A stretch of DNA of 64,000 nt, taken from contig NZ_JABMKX010000013.1 in NCBI RefSeq assembly GCF_013204885.1, positions 1 through 64,000 on the forward strand, written 5' to 3'. The notes under the pieces were generated by a model, which worked only from the letters and a program-made list of their open reading frames with translations, was not told where the DNA came from and did no database searches. Below, in pieces: positions 8,945 to 15,851 of this stretch. Position 1 is the stretch's first letter, and each line of letters opens with the position of its first letter. The DNA comes from Paenibacillus tritici. GTDB lineage: Bacteria > Bacillota > Bacilli > Paenibacillales > Paenibacillaceae. The translations under genes were made by a program, and so were the position numbers.

Positions 8945-9140
8945 CTGGACCCCGAACCGCAGGGACTGCGGGGATCGCTTGGGTAGGGCGCTGAGCAGAT
9001 GCGAAGGGAGGGGAGAAGCCGCTCCCTCCATTTGCTTAAGCGCGCAATAAATCTGACCGCTGCTCACGGATGTACGCCGTTTTGAGCAAGTCCGGGTTGT
9101 TTCCAAGAAGCCGCCACCTCTATAGGTGGGGGTAGTTCAC
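8945..9140 (+). ncRNA. candidate omega RNA (right-end guide RNA) of TnpB
   Basis: The ~195 bases between the tnpB stop and the element end are G/C-structured. They include hairpin CCGCAG-GGA-CTGCGG (8957-8971), a GGGAG/CTCCC region near 9008-9030 and the terminal CCACCT/AGGTGG hairpin. In characterised TnpB systems the scaffold RNA ends at the right end and the guide is the flanking host DNA, which here would begin AGCTTCATACAAGGC at 9141. The RNA 5' end probably lies inside the tnpB coding region and cannot be placed by eye. Confidence 0.6.
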
Positions 9141-10247
9141 AGCTTCATACAAGGCAATAAGCACCAGGGACTGTCCGTATGCCATCGGCATGAGGGTAAT
9201 GTTCTTGTAATGATCCTTATCCATTCCCATCCCGGTTCCGGCCGACACATTCAGCACCGTTCCATCTCCGCTAATATTGTGACATACCGACTGAATAGCC
9301 TTATCGGCCACAGCCTGATAGGAGGAATCCAGAATACCGGCTTTAATGCCTTTTAGGATACCTGCGGCAATGGCGGCCGAACCGGATACCTCTTCATAGC
9401 TGGTGGGGTCCTGCAGGACTGTATGCCACAGGCCGGAAGCTGCCTGAAGGGAAACCAGGGCATTGACCTGAGCTTTATACGTATCCACCAGAAAGTTCCG
9501 GATACCCGGGCTAATTGTATCCTGGCAAGCTTCCAGGTAATCGACAATTCCATAGGTGAACCAGGAATTACCGCGGCACCAGAAGATACTGCCGAAATTA
9601 TCATTACGCTCGAAGCTCCAGCCGTGGAAGAACAGGCCGGTATGCTTGTCGAACAAATACTTGATATGGAGCAGAATCTGGTGTTCAGCTTCATGCTGCC
9701 ACTCCGGCCGGTTGAACTTGCGCCCGGCCTGGTTCAGAAACAGAACCGCCATAAAGAGCGTATCAATCCATAGCTGCCCATTGTGCAAGTGAATGCCATC
9801 CCGGTTGCCAATGGCAGTAACCGTATGCTGAAAGCCTCCCTCTTTGGTTTTGGGCAACTCATGAAGGAGCCAATCCGCATGTTCCCGGCATAGCTCCTCC
9901 AGCTGGCTGGAAGGCTCCAGCTGATCCAGGAGCAGCACCAAAGGCAAATAAGGAGCTGTCGTATTAATGTTTTTGGAAGGCAGTCCCGCCTCTAGATTAC
10001 GGGAATACCAATGCTGCAAAAATCCCATATAGCGTTGATCGCTGTAATAATTCTGCAGCTTGTACAGACCATACAGACCGACGCCCTGCGGCCAGTCCCA
10101 TTCTTCAATTCCGAAATCCCGTTGCACAATCCCTACTCTTGTATCGGCCTGAACCACGGTTTTATCCTTTTCATAGTCGCTGCCGCCCAGATTCATCAGC
10201 TTATCTACTACCAGCCCGATTTTTTGAAGCAATATTTCATTTGTCAT
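9120..10247 (-). CDS. GH105 unsaturated rhamnogalacturonyl/glucuronyl hydrolase, 3' end rewritten by IS insertion
   Basis: This enzyme removes the unsaturated uronic acid that lyases leave at the end of pectin or other acidic oligosaccharides (YteR/YesR group). It is 375 residues and an alpha/alpha-barrel protein. D162 in LWIDTLFM matches the catalytic Asp region, and W-rich and HNGQLW motifs are present. The start is ATG at 10247 with AAGGAG upstream, 36 bp after the GH2 gene, so the two form an operon. The last six codons (VNYPHL and TAG) come from the right end of the TnpB element. The original ending was probably only a few residues long, so the enzyme is likely still functional. There is no signal peptide; it acts in the cytoplasm. 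Confidence 0.88.
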   Translation of the reverse strand: MTNEILLQKIGLVVDKLMNLGGSDYEKDKTVVQADTRVGIVQRDFGIEEWDWPQGVGLYGLYKLQNYYSDQRYMGFLQHWYSRNLEAGLPSKNINTTAPYLPLVLLLDQLEPSSQLEELCREHADWLLHELPKTKEGGFQHTVTAIGNRDGIHLHNGQLWIDTLFMAVLFLNQAGRKFNRPEWQHEAEHQILLHIKYLFDKHTGLFFHGWSFERNDNFGSIFWCRGNSWFTYGIVDYLEACQDTISPGIRNFLVDTYKAQVNALVSLQAASGLWHTVLQDPTSYEEVSGSAAIAAGILKGIKAGILDSSYQAVADKAIQSVCHNISGDGTVLNVSAGTGMGMDKDHYKNITLMPMAYGQSLVLIALYEAVNYPHL

Positions 10248-10283
10248 GGATTCCTAAGCTCCTTGTCATTCAATATGTTCCGG

Positions 10284-12080
10284 TTAAATGGTCCGCAGAT
10301 GCCATTGATTATTGATTTCTTTAATTAACTTCGTATCGCATTTGGGTGTCCGATCATAGGCCAATAGACCGTTAATTTCCTGCTCCACATCGGTCAACTG
10401 CGTATAACAATAACCATAAATAATCTTAGAAGCGTATACAGCCTTCATAATTCTCTCATATTCCAGAACAAGGTCCTCTGAAGATTGTGCACTGGTATAC
10501 CCCCAGCCATCGTCAGCGCCAGCCTTATAGCTTATCCCGCCGAATTCAGTTAACAGGATGGGCTCTCCCCGATGCTCATAACCATCTGCATATACACTGC
10601 GGGCGGACGGCTTGGAAGCAAGCAACGTTTCCTTCGTGGACAGAATCCGTTTGAATTCCTCATACTTATCGGTCTCATCTGCTCTGCCATGCTGATAATT
10701 GTGTACCGCACAAATGTCCGTCTGCGTCATTTCCCAGCCATCATTCGAGATCACTAACCGGGTATCATCCAAGGAATGAATAAGACTATACATGGCTAAG
10801 CTGTGATACTGCTGCTGCTTATTCGATTTCACCATCGGAATTCCCCAGCTCTCGTTAAGCGGAACCCAGGCCACAATAGACGGATGATTGAAGTCACGGT
10901 CAATAATTTCAATCCATTCTTTGGTTAACCGGGCTACAGCATCATTATTGTAAGAGGGACTGGCAGCACATTCTCCCCATACAAGGAACCCTATACGATC
11001 TGCCCAGTATAAAAACCGCGGGTCCTCTACCTTTTGATGCTTACGGCAACCGTTGAACCCTAATTCTTTGGCTAATTCAATATCTTGCTTCAGGTGTTCA
11101 TCCGTGGGCGCAGTAAGCAATCCTTCCTGCCAATAACCTTGGTCGAGTACAAGCTTTTGATAATAAGGTTTGTTATTCAGATAGACCATACCGTTCTCTG
11201 TATGAACTTTCCGCATGCCGAAATATGATTGTATACAATCCACCTCAACCCCATGATCGTACAGCTTCATTTCAACATCGAACAAATTAGGAGTTTCCGG
11301 AGTCCAGGTCCAGCCGGCGTTATGAAAGTTTGTCCGGAAGATTTTCAAACCAAACAGATCTACCGTTCTACGTGTTATGGGCTGCAGCAATCGTACTCGA
11401 TCCTGAATAACAGGGACTCCCCGAAAAGAAATCCGAATATCCACATCTAATTCCTCTGATCCATATCCCTCAGATTTAACTTCTATTCCAATGCTCCCCC
11501 GGTCTACATCGGGCTCAAACTTCACCTGATGAATATAAACAGGGTTCACCGCCTCCAGCCACACGGTCTGCCAAATCCCTGTCGTGCGGGTATACCAGAT
11601 GCTGTCCGGCTTCTCTACCCAGAACTGTTTGCCCCGGGGGATAGTCTCATCCTGTGAAGGGTCCTCCACATGAACAGTCACCTGTTCCTCCTGCCCGGTT
11701 AAGGCATGTGTAATATCAAAGGAAAATGGAGTGTGTCCTCCCTCATGCATGCCGATATAATGACCATTCACGTACACCCAGGCTCTATAATCTACCGCTC
11801 CAAAATGTAAGACAACACGCTGTTTATACCAACCTGGCTCGAGTGTGAAATTACGCTTATACCAGACGTAGTCATGAAAAGAGGTATCGTGTATTCCACT
11901 CGCAGGGGTTTGAAAAGCAAAGGGAACTTGAATGGTCTGACTGAAATTTTCACTTGGATCAAACCAGCGCTGTGCAACTCCAACATTCTTATCATCAAAT
12001 TCAAATTGCCATGCTCCATTTAAGTTAAGCCATGCGTCTCTAACTAACTGTGGACGCGGATATTCCATCCGGTGTGTCAT
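10284..12080 (-). CDS. glycoside hydrolase family 2 enzyme
   Basis: 598 residues with the three-domain GH2 layout: a jelly-roll sugar-binding domain (AWVYVNGHYIGMHEGGHTPF), an immunoglobulin-like domain and a TIM barrel. The probable acid/base is E410 in VPLNESWG and the probable nucleophile is E512 in LLTEFGG. There is no signal peptide, so it is cytoplasmic, working on imported oligosaccharides. It is probably a beta-galactosidase- or beta-glucuronidase-like enzyme; the exact sugar is not readable. It is first in an operon with GH105 and divergent from an ArsR-like regulator. This fits stepwise breakdown of rhamnogalacturonan or glucuronide side chains. Confidence 0.9.
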   Translation of the reverse strand: MTHRMEYPRPQLVRDAWLNLNGAWQFEFDDKNVGVAQRWFDPSENFSQTIQVPFAFQTPASGIHDTSFHDYVWYKRNFTLEPGWYKQRVVLHFGAVDYRAWVYVNGHYIGMHEGGHTPFSFDITHALTGQEEQVTVHVEDPSQDETIPRGKQFWVEKPDSIWYTRTTGIWQTVWLEAVNPVYIHQVKFEPDVDRGSIGIEVKSEGYGSEELDVDIRISFRGVPVIQDRVRLLQPITRRTVDLFGLKIFRTNFHNAGWTWTPETPNLFDVEMKLYDHGVEVDCIQSYFGMRKVHTENGMVYLNNKPYYQKLVLDQGYWQEGLLTAPTDEHLKQDIELAKELGFNGCRKHQKVEDPRFLYWADRIGFLVWGECAASPSYNNDAVARLTKEWIEIIDRDFNHPSIVAWVPLNESWGIPMVKSNKQQQYHSLAMYSLIHSLDDTRLVISNDGWEMTQTDICAVHNYQHGRADETDKYEEFKRILSTKETLLASKPSARSVYADGYEHRGEPILLTEFGGISYKAGADDGWGYTSAQSSEDLVLEYERIMKAVYASKIIYGYCYTQLTDVEQEINGLLAYDRTPKCDTKLIKEINNQWHLRTI

Positions 12081-12120
12081 CTGTCTTCATCTCCTATCCT
12101 AATATTCCTGCAACAATAAT

Positions 12121-12154
12121 AGTTAACTTTCTTGCAAGTTCAACAGTAAACTTT
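12121..12154. promoter_or_regulatory. direct half-sites in the GH2 promoter region
   Basis: AGTTAACTTT at 12121-12130 and AGTAAACTTT at 12145-12154 are near-identical direct repeats 24 bp apart, just upstream of the GH2 start. They share the core of the palindrome at 12274-12297, suggesting the same regulator binds both. Confidence 0.45.
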
Positions 12155-12181
12155 CCTCACAAGCAAGCAAATACTATCATG

Positions 12182-12196
12182 ATGAAAGCGCTCTTT
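12182..12196. promoter_or_regulatory. candidate cre site between GH2 and its regulator
   Basis: ATGAAAGCGCTCTTT fits the cre consensus at all fixed positions except one. It lies in the 228 bp divergent promoter region, where CcpA control of a glycosidase operon is likely. Confidence 0.4.
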
Positions 12197-12273
12197 CAAG
12201 CTTATATCAGCGTAATTCCTTATTTTCAACTTCGTGGTATACTAAATAAAATTAGCGCTTAACCAGATCGTTT

Positions 12274-12297
12274 ATTGTAAACTAAAAAGTTAACAAT
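12274..12297. promoter_or_regulatory. palindromic operator overlapping the regulator's start region
   Basis: ATTGTAAACT and AGTTAACAAT form an inverted repeat with 9 of 10 matching positions around a 4-base centre. It sits directly before the regulator's ribosome site, as expected for autorepression. The half-site AGTTAAC recurs near the GH2 start. Confidence 0.5.
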
Positions 12298-12308
12298 TGG
12301 AGGTACTT

Positions 12309-13226
12309 ATGTTCTTAGAACTCGATGAGATTGGTATTTCTGTTTTGAAAGCACTGGCCTCTGACACCAGAGCTTCCATTCTCAAACTATTGTTACATAC
12401 ACCGCTTACAGTCAGTGAGCTCGCCAAAAAGCTAAATTTAAGCAAAGCTATCGTATCACGCCATATCCGGTTACTGGAGGACGCCAAGATCATCAAGCTC
12501 CAGGACAATTTAGAGGTTACCGATAGCCGTAAGAAGAATTTCATTCTTGCTGTGGATCATGTTGCCCTCAACTTACCGAAGAAGCTCCATCTTCCTTTCA
12601 ATGTAATTACTAATGAAATTAAGCTCGGATACTATTCTAATTTTTCGGTCACCCCTACATGCGGATTAGCCAGCCCCGCCAAAGTAATCGGAAAGTTAGA
12701 TGATCAACGGACCTTCGTCTCCAATGACCGGATTGAGGCTTCCTTACTTTGGTTTGCCGAGGGCTTCGTTGAATATATGATTCCGAATGATTTCAACCAC
12801 AATTTCACTGCAGAATTATTAGAGTTATCCTTAGAGCTCTCTTCAGAGTTTCCTGGTTCCAACAATAATTGGCCCAGTGATATCGCTTTTTATATCAACG
12901 ATGTTTTTCTAGGCACCTGGACGGCTCCAGGTAATTTTTCAGATGTGCGCGGGAAATTAACACCAGCCTGGTGGGATAACGAACTAAGCCAATACGGCCT
13001 TTTGAAGCATTTAAGAGTCACCAAGAAAGATACAGGAATAGACGGTCAAAAAATATCATCGGTTACCCTTGCCCAATTAAAGATCGAAGACTCCCCCTTC
13101 ATCAAATTGAAGATAAGCATTGATGATCATTCTAAGAACAAAGGTGGACTTACTATTTTCGGGGAGCACTTTGGAAATTATCCGCAGAATATGCTGCTTA
13201 AAATATTCTACACTGAGGCGGAATAG
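12309..13226 (+). CDS. ArsR-like winged-helix regulator with large C-terminal sensor domain
   Basis: 305 residues. I chose ATG 12309 because GGAGG lies 5 bases before it; an upstream TTG overlaps that ribosome site. Residues ~8-75 form an ArsR-type winged helix with LKALASDTRASILKLL and KLNLSKAIVSRHIRLLEDA. The remaining ~210 residues are a beta-rich domain of unknown ligand, far larger than classical metal-sensing ArsR proteins, and there is no metal-binding cysteine motif. It is divergent from the GH2/GH105 operon and most likely represses it and itself until a sugar ligand binds the C-terminal domain. Ligand identity is unknown. Confidence 0.85.
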   Translation: MFLELDEIGISVLKALASDTRASILKLLLHTPLTVSELAKKLNLSKAIVSRHIRLLEDAKIIKLQDNLEVTDSRKKNFILAVDHVALNLPKKLHLPFNVITNEIKLGYYSNFSVTPTCGLASPAKVIGKLDDQRTFVSNDRIEASLLWFAEGFVEYMIPNDFNHNFTAELLELSLELSSEFPGSNNNWPSDIAFYINDVFLGTWTAPGNFSDVRGKLTPAWWDNELSQYGLLKHLRVTKKDTGIDGQKISSVTLAQLKIEDSPFIKLKISIDDHSKNKGGLTIFGEHFGNYPQNMLLKIFYTEAE

Positions 13227-13357
13227 ACTTGAACTTGAAGCTTCATCATCACTGCGGTGAACATTTGGACCTCCGGCCGCTGTTGTCCCCAGATTTCTTG
13301 ATCTATTCCGCTCTTCGCGGTGGAAATCCCACTTCGAATCTCCCAAGGTGCTTACGC

Positions 13358-13404
13358 AAAAAAGCTCTCCATGAACGATGCACATCGTTTTGGAGAGCTT
13401 TTTT
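13358..13404 (+). terminator. intrinsic terminator after the ArsR-like regulator
   Basis: AAAAAAGCTCTCC (13358-13370) pairs with GGAGAGCTTTTTT (13392-13404). The 130 bp between the gene and this terminator is structured but codes for nothing obvious. It includes GATTTC/GAAATC and CCGC/GCGG pairs, and may be a dispersed intergenic repeat. Confidence 0.85.
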
Positions 13405-13457
13405 ATGGATAATATTCTGCTACAATATAAGGACAAACCAAATTGGAGGTGCCAGCC

Positions 13458-13763
13458 ATGCAATGGGAAGAGGTTCGGAAGATTTATCCCAATCAATACG
13501 TCAAGCAGCAAATCCTTGAATCACATACCGGAAATGATGATTTGAAGGTTGAGATTCGTGTTTTTAGTAGACCGAGAGTGGCTCGAATGAACAGAATACT
13601 TACAGATGAGCAAAAGAAGCAAATGACTTCGGTTATCTTCAAAGATGAAGGTGTTCTCTCCCAACTTCAACAAGCTCAAAAAGATCGCAGAGATGGAATT
13701 TCCACTTACAGTGACAGCGAAGAGGAATTTGCCCAGTTACTGAACAAGATCCAGAACGAATAA
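13458..13763 (+). CDS. small conserved-looking protein of unknown function
   Basis: 101 residues, MQWEEVRKIYPNQYVKQQIL at the start. I chose ATG 13458 because GGAGG lies 8 bases upstream; a longer frame from TTG 13443 would start inside that site. The protein is charged with no membrane segment, and has an acidic C terminus rich in D and E (STYSDSEEEFAQLL). I do not recognise the family. Size and shape resemble antitoxin-like or adaptor proteins, but no toxin partner lies beside it. It has its own ribosome site and a strong terminator, so it is a genuine single-gene unit. Confidence 0.7.
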   Translation: MQWEEVRKIYPNQYVKQQILESHTGNDDLKVEIRVFSRPRVARMNRILTDEQKKQMTSVIFKDEGVLSQLQQAQKDRRDGISTYSDSEEEFAQLLNKIQNE

Positions 13764-13806
13764 ATAGCCTAACCTCTTAGCATATTCGCTGTGGGTTAGG
13801 CTATTT
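13762..13806 (+). terminator. intrinsic terminator, same stem as the one at 7461
   Basis: AAATAGCCTAACC (13762-13774) pairs with GGTTAGGCTATTT (13794-13806), followed by more T. The stem begins with the same 11 bases as the terminator at 7461-7506. Confidence 0.9.
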
Positions 13807-13920
13807 TTTGTACAATAACTCATCTGCCCTCTCATGCCGCATTCTTCCCCATCATACTCCCTCCCCTCCGCCCATATACATAGGAAGAACGGTTCGCAAG
13901 CTGGAAGGAGAGATGGATGC

Positions 13921-15318
13921 ATGCCCGGTGATGAGATTAAAGCGCTGGAACGGGCGATTGCCGAGATTACGGAGATTGCTACCGGGTTCGGCCTCGATTT
14001 TTATCCGATGCGTTATGAGATATGTCCTGCGGATATTATTTATACCTTCGGTGCCTACGGGATGCCCACCCGGTTCGGGCACTGGAGCTTCGGGAAGACT
14101 TTTCACAAAATGAAGTCGCAATACGATTTCGGCCTGAGCAAAATTTATGAGCTGGTGATCAACTCTAATCCGTGCTACGCCTTCCTGCTCGACGGCAATT
14201 CCCTGGTGCAGAATAAGCTGATTGTCGCGCATGTGCTGGCGCACTGCGACTTCTTCAAGAACAATATGCGCTTCTCCATGTCCAACCGGGATATGGTCGA
14301 GAGCATGGCAGCCACCGCCGACCGGATTAACGATTATTCTGTCACCTATGGAACGGATGCGGTAGAGAGCTTCATTGATTCAGTGCTGGCGATCCAGGAG
14401 CATATCGATCCCAGCCTGATCCAGCCCCGCAAGCTGGGCAAGACCCATCTGCTCGAAGCCAAGATGAAGGAGCGTAAGGACTTCCCGCCCGGCGGTCCCG
14501 GACCGGCTCATGCCTATAGCGAGCTGTGGGATCTGGAGAAAAACCCGGATGCCGAAGCACCCGTGCCGGAAACTGCCGGCAAACGCACTTTCCCGCCCGA
14601 GCCGGAAAAGGATGTCGTTTGGTTCATCCAGCAGTATTCCACTGCTCTGGAGGACTGGCAGCGCGATATTATGACTATGCTGCATGACGAAATGCTCTAT
14701 TTCTGGCCGCAGATGGAGACCAAGATCATGAATGAAGGCTGGGCCTCCTACTGGCATCAGCGGATCATGCGCGAGCTGGATCTGACAGCCGAGGAGACCA
14801 TCGAGTACGCCAAGCTCAACTCAGCCGTGGTGCAGCCCTCACGGCAGAGTCTGAACCCGTATTACCTCGGGCTGAAGATCTTCGAGGACATTGAGAAGCG
14901 CTGGGACCGGGACAAAATCTTCGAGGTCCGTGAGCTGGATTCGGATACCTCTTTTATCCGCAGCTATCTGTCCAAGGAACTGGTGAGTGATCTCGACCTC
15001 TATGTCTTCGAGAAAAAAGGTCCGGAATGGAAGATCACCGACAAGGCCTGGGAGAATGTTCGCGACCAGCTGGTGCTGGCCCGGGTCAACGGCGGCTCCC
15101 CGTACCTTGTCGTCCAGGATGCCGATTATGAGCGCAACGGCGAACTGCTGATCGCCCACCATTACGAGAGCATCGAGCTGGATCTGAAATACCTGGAGCG
15201 CACGCTCCCCCATATCTACGCCCTGTGGGGCCGCACCGTGCATCTCCAGACTGTCGTGGAAGACAAAAAAGCCCTCTTTACCTATGACGGTAAGAAGGTG
15301 CAGCGGAAGTTTATGTAG
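13921..15318 (+). CDS. spoVR: SpoVR family protein
   Basis: 465 residues. SpoVR is needed for normal spore cortex formation in Bacillus subtilis and is often associated with PrkA and YhbH/YeaH. The start is set at ATG 13921 (MPGDEIKALERAI), 10 bases after GGAAGGAG, which gives the family's usual length. The typical stretches YEICPADIIYTFGAYGMP, HWSFGK and NEGWASYWHQRIM are present. Here spoVR stands alone, 11 kb away from prkA. A stem-loop follows at 15343-15383. No clear sporulation sigma promoter could be read upstream. Confidence 0.95.
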   Translation: MPGDEIKALERAIAEITEIATGFGLDFYPMRYEICPADIIYTFGAYGMPTRFGHWSFGKTFHKMKSQYDFGLSKIYELVINSNPCYAFLLDGNSLVQNKLIVAHVLAHCDFFKNNMRFSMSNRDMVESMAATADRINDYSVTYGTDAVESFIDSVLAIQEHIDPSLIQPRKLGKTHLLEAKMKERKDFPPGGPGPAHAYSELWDLEKNPDAEAPVPETAGKRTFPPEPEKDVVWFIQQYSTALEDWQRDIMTMLHDEMLYFWPQMETKIMNEGWASYWHQRIMRELDLTAEETIEYAKLNSAVVQPSRQSLNPYYLGLKIFEDIEKRWDRDKIFEVRELDSDTSFIRSYLSKELVSDLDLYVFEKKGPEWKITDKAWENVRDQLVLARVNGGSPYLVVQDADYERNGELLIAHHYESIELDLKYLERTLPHIYALWGRTVHLQTVVEDKKALFTYDGKKVQRKFM

Positions 15319-15342
15319 TTAACGTGGATATGCCCGTCTATT

Positions 15343-15390
15343 AAGCCGCAGGTCGGTTGCGATATGCAACTCATCTGCGGCTTATTTGAA
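15343..15390 (+). terminator. probable terminator after spoVR
   Basis: AAGCCGCAG (15343-15351) pairs with CTGCGGCTT (15375-15383) and is followed by ATTTG rather than a full T-run. The inner GGTTGC/GCAACT pairing extends the stem. Confidence 0.6.
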
Positions 15391-15425
15391 AATATAAGAC
15401 GGCGAAGCCGTTTCTGCTTGTCGTA

Positions 15426-15719
15426 TTAGACTTCCAAGTCAAACAGTCTGCCAAGCGGTATCTGAAAATCTCTAAACACATTCGACCGCACGCTATCCTG
15501 TTCCGAATATAAGTCCCGCACCTGATACACACCGTCCAAAAGCGTATAAACATGAACCGTACGATTGCCGGGATCGACGATCCAATATTCCTGTACGCCG
15601 TATTTTTGATATAAATTAAACTTCTCATTGAAGTCCTTAAGGGCAGTGGATGGCGATAGTACTTCGATAATCATGGTCGGCGCACCGTGACAGCCGTTTT
15701 TGTGATCGGCTTCTATCAC
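15426..15719 (-). pseudogene. Uma2-family endonuclease remnant, 5' truncated
   Basis: The 97 readable residues match only the C-terminal half of Uma2/DUF820 proteins (normally about 185-190 residues). Readable motifs are GCHGAPTMIIEVLSPSTA, KFNLYQKYGVQEYWIVDP and a C-terminal FRDFQIPLGRLF. The PD-(D/E)xK core's later part is present, but the N-terminal half is replaced at about 15720 by unrelated AT-rich sequence. The only start is a GTG with no good ribosome site. It is most likely a dead fragment left by a rearrangement whose breakpoint lies near 15720. Confidence 0.75.
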
Positions 15720-15851
15720 TTAAATATAAAATATCCCAAATTTGTTTTAATCGTTCTCAAATTGGTTATATATCTCCTGTGATTTGTATGGGTAATTTTG
15801 GATTACACACTATTACCCTCATTAAGACAACCGAGACAGGAGAGGACATTA

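Larger units (their letters stand above)
7551..9140 (+). mobile_element. TnpB-only IS200/IS605-family element (IS1341-like)
   Basis: The left end has the hairpin CCACTT-CTA-AAGTGG (7577-7591). The right end has CCACCT-CTAT-AGGTGG (9114-9129), followed by GGTAGTTCAC, typical of IS605-type right ends that finish near 9140. There is no tnpA transposase, only tnpB. The left boundary is inferred: TTTAT (7546-7550) or TTTAA (7551-7555) are plausible target/TAM motifs, so the start could be 7551 or 7556. No target duplication is expected for this family. Insertion is in the last codons of the GH105 gene. Confidence 0.85.

Noticed and set aside
13077..13511. 144-residue antisense frame across the regulator 3' end
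   Set aside because: It crosses a strong terminator and the next gene's ribosome site and has no family-like features.
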